From NCBI RefSeq assembly GCF_006151805.1, contig NZ_VDDA01000004.1:1-64000 (forward strand): a stretch of 64,000 bases of DNA, in the 5' to 3' direction. Origin of the DNA: Methylobacterium terricola. Its GTDB lineage: Bacteria > Pseudomonadota > Alphaproteobacteria > Rhizobiales > Beijerinckiaceae. Within the stretch, counting starts at the first letter, position 1, and the number at the start of each line of letters is the position of its first letter. Under the pieces are notes generated by a model, which searched no databases, was not told where the DNA came from, and was given only the letters and a program-made list of their open reading frames with translations. The position numbers were made by a program, and so were the translations under genes. This document shows positions 44,152-52,377 of the stretch, in pieces.

Positions 44152-44880
44152 TCAGAACAACGACCCCTGCGCCTCGACCTTGCGTTCCGGCGGCTTGGGC
44201 GCCGCCGGCTCATCCTCGTCCGGCCGCAGCAAGCCCGCCTCGTCGTGGCGCACGTCGTTCACCCGCCGGCTCGCCGGCCTGAGGTCCAGCCACTCCTCCG
44301 GCGCCGGCCGGCACAGGGCCGCCGCCTGACCGGCATCGACGTCGCGCAGGTCGAGCCAAGCGTCGACGGCCTCCGGCGACAGGATCGCCGGCATGCGCTC
44401 ATGGATGGCGGCGAGCAGCCCATTGGCGCCGCAGGTGACGATCGCCGCGGTGTCGATCTCCGAGCCGTCGCGGCTGCTCCAGGTCTCCCACAGGCCCGCG
44501 AGCGCCATCGGGCGGCCGTCGGCCCGGCGGATCGCGTAAGGGGCCTGCCCGCGCGGACCGCCGCGGCGCCACTCGTAGAAGCCGTCGGCGAGGAAGATGC
44601 AGCGCCGGTAGCGCAGGGCGTTGCGGAAGCTCGGCTTCTCCGCCGCGGTCTCGATCCGGGCGTTGATGACGAGGGGGAAATCGTCCGGATCCTTGACCCA
44701 GGCCGGCAGGAAGCCCCAGCGCATCAGCACGAAGCGCCGGCGCCCGTGCTCGGACGTCACCACCGCCACCGGCTGGGTCGGCGCCACGTTGTGGCGGGCC
44801 GGGAAGTTCGGCCGGTCGTCGTAGCCGTAAGCCTCCCGGAAGGTCTCGGGCGAGGAGGTGACGAAGAAGCGGCCGCACAT
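44152..44880 (-). CDS. SRAP-family abasic-site protein (YedK/HMCES-like)
   Basis: A 242-residue protein that crosslinks to abasic sites in single-stranded DNA through its N-terminal cysteine. Key positions are C2 (MCGRF), N73 (INARIET), E103 (FYEW) and H160 (AIHERMP), matching the YedK active site. The C-terminal tail (about 195-242) is acidic and Pro-rich, an extension beyond the core domain. The corA stop lies 13 bp upstream of its start, so the two could be cotranscribed. Confidence 0.93.
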   Translation of the reverse strand: MCGRFFVTSSPETFREAYGYDDRPNFPARHNVAPTQPVAVVTSEHGRRRFVLMRWGFLPAWVKDPDDFPLVINARIETAAEKPSFRNALRYRRCIFLADGFYEWRRGGPRGQAPYAIRRADGRPMALAGLWETWSSRDGSEIDTAAIVTCGANGLLAAIHERMPAILSPEAVDAWLDLRDVDAGQAAALCRPAPEEWLDLRPASRRVNDVRHDEAGLLRPDEDEPAAPKPPERKVEAQGSLF

Positions 44881-44893
44881 TCCTGCTCGTCTC

Positions 44894-45889
44894 CTACAGC
44901 CAGCGCTTCCAGCGGAAGAAGGCGTAGGGCAGGATCGCCGCCACCACCATCATCACCACCGCCATCGGGTAGCCGAAGCCCCAGTCGAGCTCCGGCATCA
45001 CCTTGAAGTTCATGCCGTACATCGAGGCGATCAAGGTCGGCGGCATGAACACCACCGCCATGACCGAGAACAGCTTGATGATGTTGTTCTGCTCGAGGTT
45101 GACGAGGCCGAGGGTCGCGTCGAGCAGGAACTGGATCTTGCCGGACAGGAAGGTCGCGTGCTCCTCCAGCGACTGCAGGTCGCGCAGGGTCGAGCGGACC
45201 TCCTCGCGGATCTCGCGCGGCGCCTTGCTGACCCGGTAGCTCGCCGAGAGCGAGAGCAGGATGCGCTCGACCGAGACCAGGCTCTCGCGCTGCTGCGACA
45301 GCAGCTCGTTGTGGCGCCCGAGCGCCCGCAGGGTGTCCTGCAATTCGGCGTTGCGGGCGCTCGGGTCGGAATGCTCGGCGAAGATCCGGCGCGACAGCCG
45401 GTCGATGCGCTCGCCCTGCGCCTGGAGCACGTCGGCGGCGCGGTCGATCACGGTCTCGATCAGGCCGGCCAGCATCGCCTCGCCGGTGAGCAGCACGCCG
45501 GCCGGCCGGGCCGCCCGGTGGACGAACATCCGGAACGCCTGCGGATCGTCGTAGCGCACCGTGGCGAGCTTGTTGTCGCGCAGGATGAAGGTGACGCCGG
45601 TGAGCCGCGCATCGTCGGTATCGACCCGGCACAGGAGACGCCCGGTCATGTAGCGGGCGCCGTTCTCGACGTAGAGGAGTTCCGAGGGCTCGATGTCCTC
45701 CATCTCCTCCCGGGTCGGGATCGAGATGCCGAGGAACGCCTCGACCTTGTGGTCCTCCTGGCGCGTCGGCTCGATCAGGTCGATCCAGAGCGCGTCCGGC
45801 GGGATCGGCTCGGACATCTCGAGCAGGCGCCGCTCGAGGAGCGGCTGTCCGGTGCTGGCGCAGGCATTCGGCTGATGGACGAAGATCAA
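44894..45889 (-). CDS. corA: CorA-family magnesium/cobalt transporter
   Basis: A 331-residue inner-membrane channel-type transporter. A large cytosolic N-terminal domain (ALWIDLIEPTRQEDHKVEAF onward) and a long helix precede two C-terminal membrane helices, with the signature GMN in SMYGMNFKVMPEL and a basic tail FRWKRWL. The start is uncertain: TTG at 45889 gives IFVHQPN and is preferred, while ATG at 45817 (MSEPIPPDAL) is the alternative. Its stop is 13 bp before the SRAP start. Confidence 0.92.
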   Translation of the reverse strand: MIFVHQPNACASTGQPLLERRLLEMSEPIPPDALWIDLIEPTRQEDHKVEAFLGISIPTREEMEDIEPSELLYVENGARYMTGRLLCRVDTDDARLTGVTFILRDNKLATVRYDDPQAFRMFVHRAARPAGVLLTGEAMLAGLIETVIDRAADVLQAQGERIDRLSRRIFAEHSDPSARNAELQDTLRALGRHNELLSQQRESLVSVERILLSLSASYRVSKAPREIREEVRSTLRDLQSLEEHATFLSGKIQFLLDATLGLVNLEQNNIIKLFSVMAVVFMPPTLIASMYGMNFKVMPELDWGFGYPMAVVMMVVAAILPYAFFRWKRWL

Positions 45890-46027
45890 GGGCGGTCTCG
45901 GACGAAAGGGGCGCGGCGGAGGAAGCCTTGTGGCCCGGCCGCCTTGAAGGCTCCGTGACAGCGTGGGCGCGAAGGCCCCGATTGTCGATGACGCGGCGTC
46001 CACAGCCTGGCGCTGTTTTGGAGGCGC

Positions 46028-46498
46028 TCAGGCCTCGGGCGGCTGGCAGACGTCGATCCACTCCGCCCCGGTCAGCGCCGCCATGCGCTCCGGCGACACC
46101 CGCACGGCGCTGTTCGGCGATCCCGCCGCCGGCACCACCTCGTCGAAGGCCTTGAGGCTGACGTCGCAATAGACCGGGAGCGGCGTGGCGAGGCCGAACG
46201 GGCAGACCCCGCCGACCGGATGGCCGGTGATCGCCTCCACCTCCTCGGCGCCGAGCATCCGGGGCTTGACCCCGAACGCGGCCTTGGCCTTGCGGTTGTC
46301 GAGGCGGGCGTCGCCGCGGGCGACCAGCAGCACGACGCGCTCGCCGAGCCGCAGCGACAGGGTCTTGGCGATGCGGGCGGGCTCGACCCCGTGAGCGGCG
46401 GCTGCCAGCGCCACGGTGGCGGAACTCGCCTCGGTCTCCAGCACGGTGAGGTCGGGCGCGCGCGCGGCGAGGTCGGCCTTGACGGACGCGAGGCTCAT
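46028..46498 (-). CDS. YbaK/ProX-type aminoacyl-tRNA deacylase
   Basis: A 156-residue stand-alone editing domain that hydrolyses mischarged tRNA (Cys-tRNA-Pro or Ala-tRNA-Pro in the family). Landmarks are ARIAKTLSLRL, LDNRKAKAAFG and GHPVGGVCPFG. The ATG at 46498 (MSLASVKADLAA) is the family-type start. It is followed downstream by corA after 138 bp. Whether it acts as YbaK or ProX cannot be told from the sequence alone. Confidence 0.88.
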   Translation of the reverse strand: MSLASVKADLAARAPDLTVLETEASSATVALAAAAHGVEPARIAKTLSLRLGERVVLLVARGDARLDNRKAKAAFGVKPRMLGAEEVEAITGHPVGGVCPFGLATPLPVYCDVSLKAFDEVVPAAGSPNSAVRVSPERMAALTGAEWIDVCQPPEA

Positions 46499-46622
46499 CG
46501 GCGGTCGGCCCCGCGCAGCGACGGAGAGAACGACGGGGAGAAGGACATCTCGGGCTCCAGGGGTGCCGGTCCGGCTCCCCTGGCCCGCCGCGGCCGCCGG
46601 CGCAAGCCCTTCCCGACGCGAA

Positions 46623-46652
46623 GTCACCGCCCGGAGTGGTCCGGGCGGTGAC
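46623..46652 (-). terminator. Perfect 13-bp hairpin after the small secreted-protein gene
   Basis: GTCACCGCCCGGA (46623-46635) and TCCGGGCGGTGAC (46640-46652) pair perfectly around a 4-nt loop. It lies 47 bp past the stop of the minus-strand gene at 46700 and upstream of the deacylase gene. The downstream sequence on that strand (TTCGCG) is only slightly T-rich. Confidence 0.6.
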
Positions 46653-46699
46653 GGGGTCGGCGATCGCTCGCCCGGGTCGGGCGCTCGCGGAACAGGGTC

Positions 46700-46996
46700 T
46701 TAGTAGCGCGGGCCGCCCGTGGTGTTGCCGAGCTGCTGCTGGTAGCCCGGGCGCGACGGGTTGCGGGCGTTCGGGTCGCCGGCGCGCATGTGGTTGCGGC
46801 GCATGTGACGGCGCATGTGGCGGTCGTGCCGCTTCATGCGATGATAGTGGTAGTGGCGGCGCATGGCGACGTGCTCGACCGTCGACTCCGCGCCGGCGAC
46901 GGCCGGGGCGGGTCCGGTCACGGCGGCCGAGGCCGGGGTCATGGCGAGACCGCCCAGCAGCACGCTCGCCGCCAGCGCCAGGGTCAGGGTCTTCAT
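46700..46996 (-). CDS. Small secreted His/Arg-rich protein, unknown function
   Basis: A 98-residue protein with a clear Sec signal peptide (MKTLTLALAASVLLGGLAMTPASA). The mature part starts with a short Ala/Val/Pro linker, followed by a segment very rich in His, Arg and Met (about residues 45-70, with RRHYHYHRMKRHDRHMRRH) and a Gly/Pro/Gln tail. Eight histidines suggest metal or anion binding. The ATG at 46996 has GGAG 9 nt upstream; an ATG three codons earlier abuts that site. No family is recognised. Confidence 0.78.
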   Translation of the reverse strand: MKTLTLALAASVLLGGLAMTPASAAVTGPAPAVAGAESTVEHVAMRRHYHYHRMKRHDRHMRRHMRRNHMRAGDPNARNPSRPGYQQQLGNTTGGPRY

Positions 46997-47206
46997 CGCG
47001 ATCATCTCCGAGTGGCGGCCCCGTCGGCCGACCTGTGCGTCAATCTTTCGCCCTGCCCGCGGTTCCGTTGCGGTACCGGAAATGGTTGAGAAAAACTGAT
47101 TGGGGGGCGCCGACGGCCGGTCCGGGGCAGGCCGCGCGCGGTGCGGCCCCGGATGTCCCGCTGTCCGGGCTTGCGCGGCCGGACCGCCTCCGCCATCCCG
47201 GCGCCC

Positions 47207-49741
47207 ATGCGCTCCGCTCCGTCCCTGCCGATCGACGCCGTTCTCCCCGACCTCGCGGCCGCCCTCACCGGCCCCTCGGCGGGAGGGCGGTCCCACGGCT
47301 CCTTCAACGCGGTGCTGGTGGCGCCGCCGGGCGCCGGCAAGACCACCCGGGTGCCCCTCGCGCTGCTGGAGGCGCCCTGGCGCGGCGACCGGCGGATCAT
47401 CCTTCTCGAGCCGCGCCGCCTCGCCGCCCGGGCCGCGGCCGAGCGCATGGCCGCGACGCTCGGCGAGGCTCTGGGCGAGACGGTGGGTCTCCGGGTGCGC
47501 CTCGGCTCGAAGGTCTCGGCCCGCACCCGCATCGAGGTCGTCACCGAGGGCGTCTTCGCCCGGATAATCCTGGACGATCCGGAACTCGACGGCATCGCCG
47601 CGGTGCTGTTCGACGAGTTCCACGAGCGCTCGCTCGACGCCGATCTCGGCCTCGCCCTGGCGCTCGACGCGCAGGGCGCCCTGCGGGAGGACCTGCGCCT
47701 CGTGGCGATGTCGGCGACGATCGACGGCGCCCGGGTCGCGGCCCTGATGGGAGACGCGCCGGTGATCGTCTCGGAGGGCCGCGCCTTCCCGGTCGAGACC
47801 CGCCACCTCGACCGCGACGCCCAGATACGGATCGAGGACGCGGTGACCGACGCGGTGATGCGGGCGCTCAGGGCCGAGCCGGGCTCGGTGCTGGCCTTCC
47901 TGCCCGGCCAGGCCGAGATCCGCCGCACCGAGGAACGCCTGCGCGCCCGCCTGTCCGATGTCGCCGATGTCGACCTGGCCCCGCTCTACGGCGCCCTCGA
48001 CCGGGCCGAGCAGGACCGGGCGGTGCGACCGAGCCCGGCGGGACGCCGCAAGGTGGTGCTCGCCACCGCGATCGCCGAGACCTCGCTCACGATCGAGGGC
48101 GTGCGGGTGGTGGTCGATTCCGGTCTCGCGCGGGTGCCGGTCTACGAGCCGGATCTCGGACTGACCCGCCTCGTCACCCAGCGCGCCTCCCGCGCCTCGG
48201 TCGACCAGCGCCGCGGCCGCGCCGGGCGCACCCAGCCCGGTGTCTGCTACCGGCTGTGGTCGGAGGCGGCGACCGGCGCGCTCGAACCCTTCACCCGGCC
48301 CGAGATCCTCGCCGCCGACCTCGCCGGGCTGGTGCTCGACTGCGCCGCCTGGGGCGTCGCCGACCCGACCACCCTGCCCTTCCTCGACCCCCCGCCGGCC
48401 CCGGCGCTGAGCGAGGCCCGCGCCTTGCTCGCCGGCCTCGACGCCCTCGACGCGGATGGCCGACTGACCGCGGCGGGCCGGGCCTTGCGCGCCTTGCCCC
48501 TGCCGCCGCGCCTCGCCCGCATGGTGGTGAGCGCCGCCGCCCACGGCCGCGAGGCGGCGCGGGCCGCCGCGGACGTCGCCGCCGTGCTGGTCGAGCGGGG
48601 CCTCGGCGGCGACGCGGTCGATCTCACCGAGCGGGTCGAGCGCGCCCGCCGCGACCGCTCGGCCCGGGCCGAGGACATGCGCCGCCTCGCCACGGGCTGG
48701 GCGAAGACCGCCACCGGGATGGTCGCCCCGGCGGGCGCCGCCGAGACCCCCGATCTCGGCCCGCAGGCCGGCACGCGCATCGGCACGTTCTTGGCCCTCG
48801 CCTATCCCGACCGGATCGCCCGTGCGCGGGGCAAGCCCGGGGAGTACGTCCTGGCCAATGGCCGCGGCGCCGCCCTCGACCCGGCCGCGGGCCTTGCCCG
48901 CGAGCCGTTCCTGGCGGTGGCCGAGATCGTCGGCAAGGCCTCGTCCGCGCGCATCCTGGCGGCCGCCCCGATCGCGCTCCCCGCCATCGAGTCGCTGTTT
49001 GCCGACCGGATCGAGGCCCGCACCCGGGTCGAGTTCGACCCCGAGGCCCGGGCGTTGCGCGCCCGGGCCCAGCGCCGCCTCGGCGCGGTGTCGCTCGCCG
49101 AGCGCATCCTGCCGGTGCCGCCCGATGCCGACAGCGCCGCGATCCTGGCCCGCGGCCTCGCCGCGCTCGGGGTCGCCGCCCTGCCCTGGTCGAAGGCGGC
49201 GCAGCAATGGCGCGAGCGGGTGATGTTCCTCCGCAGCGCCGAGGGCGAGCCCTGGCCCGACCTCTCGGATGGCCCCCTCGCCGAGGCCCTGCCCGACTGG
49301 CTCGGCCCCCACCTGGCCGGGATCACCCGCCTCGACGAGATCGGCGCCGACCGGCTCTCGGAGGCCCTGCACGACCTCGTGCCGTGGAACCTGCGCGCCC
49401 GCCTCGACGCCGAGGCGCCGACCCATATCGAGGTGCCGACCGGCTCGCGCATCCCGGTCGACTACGCCGCCGAGGGCGGTCCGGCGCTGGCCGTGCGGGT
49501 GCAGGAGCTGTTCGGCCTCGCCCGCCACCCGACGATCGGCGGCGGCCGGGTGCCGCTCGTGCTGCACCTCCTCTCCCCGGCCCAGCGCCCGATCCAGATC
49601 ACCCGCGACCTGCCGGGCTTCTGGCGCGGCTCCTGGGCCGCGGTGCGCGCCGACATGCGCGGCCAGTATCCCCGCCACCCCTGGCCCGAGGACCCCACCA
49701 CCGCCCCGCCGACCCGCCGGGCGAAGCCGCGGGGGACGTGA
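47207..49741 (+). CDS. hrpB: ATP-dependent RNA helicase HrpB
   Basis: An 844-residue DEAH-box helicase. Walker A is PPGAGKTT (41-48), the DExH box is DEFHERS (136-142), motif III is SAT (169-171) and motif VI is QRRGRAGRTQPGVCYRLW. The C-terminal HrpB domain contains RYP-like elements and QITRDLPGFWRGSW near the end. Length is normal for HrpB (about 820-850). Bacterial HrpB has no firmly established role; RNA processing is likely. The GGDEF-EAL gene follows after 86 bp. Confidence 0.95.
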   Translation: MRSAPSLPIDAVLPDLAAALTGPSAGGRSHGSFNAVLVAPPGAGKTTRVPLALLEAPWRGDRRIILLEPRRLAARAAAERMAATLGEALGETVGLRVRLGSKVSARTRIEVVTEGVFARIILDDPELDGIAAVLFDEFHERSLDADLGLALALDAQGALREDLRLVAMSATIDGARVAALMGDAPVIVSEGRAFPVETRHLDRDAQIRIEDAVTDAVMRALRAEPGSVLAFLPGQAEIRRTEERLRARLSDVADVDLAPLYGALDRAEQDRAVRPSPAGRRKVVLATAIAETSLTIEGVRVVVDSGLARVPVYEPDLGLTRLVTQRASRASVDQRRGRAGRTQPGVCYRLWSEAATGALEPFTRPEILAADLAGLVLDCAAWGVADPTTLPFLDPPPAPALSEARALLAGLDALDADGRLTAAGRALRALPLPPRLARMVVSAAAHGREAARAAADVAAVLVERGLGGDAVDLTERVERARRDRSARAEDMRRLATGWAKTATGMVAPAGAAETPDLGPQAGTRIGTFLALAYPDRIARARGKPGEYVLANGRGAALDPAAGLAREPFLAVAEIVGKASSARILAAAPIALPAIESLFADRIEARTRVEFDPEARALRARAQRRLGAVSLAERILPVPPDADSAAILARGLAALGVAALPWSKAAQQWRERVMFLRSAEGEPWPDLSDGPLAEALPDWLGPHLAGITRLDEIGADRLSEALHDLVPWNLRARLDAEAPTHIEVPTGSRIPVDYAAEGGPALAVRVQELFGLARHPTIGGGRVPLVLHLLSPAQRPIQITRDLPGFWRGSWAAVRADMRGQYPRHPWPEDPTTAPPTRRAKPRGT

Positions 49742-49827
49742 CCGTCACGGAGGACATCGTCCGCGGTTCTCATGCCGCCGACGATGACGCCGCCGCCTCT
49801 TCGACGCATGAAAGGAAATCGCAGCGA

Positions 49828-52239
49828 ATGGGTGGGAGTATCCATCCTCTCGCAAAAGACCGCTCGATGCTGCCCGACGATCTCGACACCATCGCCGCCG
49901 ACTGGTCCTGGCGGACCGACGCGGACTTACGTCTGACGGCCGTGCGGGGGCGCTTCGAGGCGCTGACGGGCGAGGGAGCGCCGCTCGGACGGCCCTGGCC
50001 GGGCCTCACGGGCGATGGCGAGAGCGATGAGATCCCTCGGCCGCTGCGGGAGCGGACGCCGTTCCGGGATCTCGTCCTGCCGCATCGCCACCGCGACGGG
50101 CGGACGCGCTGGTTCCGCTTCGGCGGGGCGCCGTCCTGGCAGCCCGACGGGAGCTTCGCGGGCTGGCGCGGCATCTGCGCCGAGGTGGCTGCGCCGCCGG
50201 AGACATCCGGCCGCCTCGTGGCGGCGATCGCCGCGCTGCCGATCGGCGTCAGCCTGTTCGATCCGGAGTTGCGGCTCGTCGCCGCCAACGACCGCCTGTG
50301 CGACCTCTACGGCCTGCCGCCCGGGCTGATGCGGCCGGGCACGCCGCTCGCGGACATCATCCGTGCCAATGCCCGCCTCGGCCATTATCCCGGCATGGAT
50401 CCCGACGAGGCCTGGGCCTTCGTCGCGGCGCGCGTCGCCCGGCGGGTGCCGCTGGAGCGCGAACGGCCGCTGCCGAACGGCCTCCTGCTCAAGACCATCG
50501 TCACGCCGCTGCCCGACGGCGGCACCCTGGTGGTGCACGAGGATGCCACCGACCGGGCGCGGGCCGATGCACGGCTGGCGGAGCAGAACCGCCGTCTCGA
50601 CCACGCCCTCGCCCACATGTCGCATGGCCTCGTCCTGTTCGACGCCGCGCACCGGGTCACGGTCGTCAACCGGCAGTTCCTCGACCTCTACGGCCTGTCG
50701 CCCGAGACGGTGCATCCGGGCATCACCGCCGAGGCGCTGATCCACTGCCGCACCGAGGCCGGCAACTTCCCGGGCCTTTCCCCGGAGGAGGCCTGGCGCC
50801 AGGTCAGCGAGCGGCTCGCCTCCCGCACGCGCTACCGCCTCGACCAGACTCTCGCCGACGGCCGGGTCATCGCCGTGACCTACGCGCCGACCCCGGAGGG
50901 CGGCTTCGTGACCGTCCACGAGGACGTCACCGCGGCCAAGCGCGCCGAGGCCCAGATCGTCCACATGGCCCGCCACGACGCGCTGACCGGCCTGCCCAAC
51001 CGCGCCCTGCTGCAGGAGGGCCTGGCCGAGGCCCTGGCGCAGGGCGGCGGCGCCACGGCGGTCCTGTGCCTCGACCTCGACCGCTTCAAGACCGTCAACG
51101 ACACACTCGGCCACGCCGTCGGCGACAAGCTCCTGTGCCAGGTCACGGCCCGTCTGACCGCCGCGATGCGCGACGAGGCCGCGGCCGGAACCGCGATCCT
51201 GGTGCGGCTCGGCGGCGACGAGTTCGCCCTGGTGCTGCGGCCGACCACGCGCTTCCGGGCCGGGCGCCTGGCCCGCCGGCTGATCGAGGCGGTCGGGCGC
51301 GACTACGACATCGACGGCACGCGCGTCGCGGTCGGCCTGAGCGTCGGCCTAGCGCTGACCCCGACGGACGGGACCGATCCGGAGGGCCTGCTGCGGGCCG
51401 CCGACATGGCGCTCTACCGTGCCAAGGCCGAGGGCCGCGGCGTCCACCGCTTCTTCGAGCCGGCCATGGACGTGGCGATCCAGGCCCGCCGCAGCGTCGA
51501 GCTCGACCTGCGGACGGCGCTTGCCGAGCAGCACTTCGCCCTGGCGTTCCAGCCGTTCCTCGGCCTGTCGTCCAACCGGATCGCCGGGTTCGAGGCGCTG
51601 GTGCGCTGGCACCACCCGGTTCGCGGCGTGGTGAGCCCGGCTGCCTTCGTGCCGATCGCCGAGGAGACCGGCATGATCGTGCCGCTCGGCGCATGGGTCC
51701 TGCGCCAGGCCTGCCGCGAGGCGGCGCGCTGGCCCGAACCCGTCCGGGTCTCGGTCAACCTCTCGCCGGTGCAGTTCCGCGGCGGCGACATCGACGCCAC
51801 GGTGATCGCCGCCTTGCGCGAGGCGGGCCTCGATCCGCACCGGCTCGAACTCGAGATCACCGAGGGCGTGCTCCTGCAGGACAGCGCCTCGACGCTCGCC
51901 ATCCTGCACCGGCTGAAGCAGCTCGGGGTGCGGATCGCCATGGACGATTTCGGTACCGGCTACTCGTCGCTCGGCTACCTGCGGGCCTTCCCGTTCGACA
52001 AGATCAAGATCGACCGCGCCTTCGTGGCCGACCTCTCGGTGCGCCCCGACGCGCTGGCCATCGTGCGCGCCGTGACGACGCTTGCCGACAGCCTCGGCAT
52101 GACCACCACGGCCGAGGGCGTCGAGACCGAGGAGCAGCTCGCCCACCTGCGCGCGGCGGGCTGCACCGAGGTGCAGGGCTACCTGATCAGCCGGCCGGTG
52201 GCGGCCGAGGCGGTGGCGCCGATGCTCGGGGGCGGGTGA
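49828..52239 (+). CDS. PAS-GGDEF-EAL cyclic-di-GMP signalling protein
   Basis: An 803-residue protein without membrane segments. Three PAS-type sensor modules are at about 20-121, 126-243 and 256-368. The GGDEF domain (about 375-545) has an intact GGDEF at 462-466, and the EAL domain (about 556-800) has an intact EAL at 589-591 plus DDFGTGYSS, KIDRAF and EGVE motifs, so both cyclase and phosphodiesterase activities are possible. No RxxD inhibitory site precedes GGDEF. The start is ATG at 49828 or 49867. The same frame is open far upstream only by codon bias. Confidence 0.92.
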   Translation: MGGSIHPLAKDRSMLPDDLDTIAADWSWRTDADLRLTAVRGRFEALTGEGAPLGRPWPGLTGDGESDEIPRPLRERTPFRDLVLPHRHRDGRTRWFRFGGAPSWQPDGSFAGWRGICAEVAAPPETSGRLVAAIAALPIGVSLFDPELRLVAANDRLCDLYGLPPGLMRPGTPLADIIRANARLGHYPGMDPDEAWAFVAARVARRVPLERERPLPNGLLLKTIVTPLPDGGTLVVHEDATDRARADARLAEQNRRLDHALAHMSHGLVLFDAAHRVTVVNRQFLDLYGLSPETVHPGITAEALIHCRTEAGNFPGLSPEEAWRQVSERLASRTRYRLDQTLADGRVIAVTYAPTPEGGFVTVHEDVTAAKRAEAQIVHMARHDALTGLPNRALLQEGLAEALAQGGGATAVLCLDLDRFKTVNDTLGHAVGDKLLCQVTARLTAAMRDEAAAGTAILVRLGGDEFALVLRPTTRFRAGRLARRLIEAVGRDYDIDGTRVAVGLSVGLALTPTDGTDPEGLLRAADMALYRAKAEGRGVHRFFEPAMDVAIQARRSVELDLRTALAEQHFALAFQPFLGLSSNRIAGFEALVRWHHPVRGVVSPAAFVPIAEETGMIVPLGAWVLRQACREAARWPEPVRVSVNLSPVQFRGGDIDATVIAALREAGLDPHRLELEITEGVLLQDSASTLAILHRLKQLGVRIAMDDFGTGYSSLGYLRAFPFDKIKIDRAFVADLSVRPDALAIVRAVTTLADSLGMTTTAEGVETEEQLAHLRAAGCTEVQGYLISRPVAAEAVAPMLGGG

Positions 52240-52276
52240 CGCGGCCACCAGGGCGGGCCGACGCGTCCCGATCCCT

Positions 52277-52320
52277 CGGCGTCATCGCGGGCTCCGCTTC
52301 GCGGCCCCGGGACGACGCCG
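52277..52320. repeat. Palindromic repeat family B, copy 3
   Basis: Arms CGGCGTC (52277-52283) and GACGCCG (52314-52320) enclose the core CTCCGCTTCGCGGCCCC. It lies between the convergent GGDEF-EAL and ABC-F genes, a position consistent with bidirectional termination. Confidence 0.8.
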
Positions 52321-52377
52321 GGGGCTTCATGATCGGCGAGTGGTCAGGACCGTCGAGAGGGTCGAGGCCGTCGCCCC

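Noticed and set aside
46700..49678. A 992-codon minus-strand frame overlapping hrpB
   Set aside because: It is antisense to HrpB; only its last 98 codons, the small secreted protein, have a signal peptide, a ribosome-binding site and plausible composition.
46636..52239. A single 1867-codon open frame spanning hrpB and the GGDEF-EAL gene
   Set aside because: Only the last 803 codons have protein domains; the rest is out of frame with HrpB and is Arg/Pro/Gly-rich, as expected of high-GC antisense or shifted frames.
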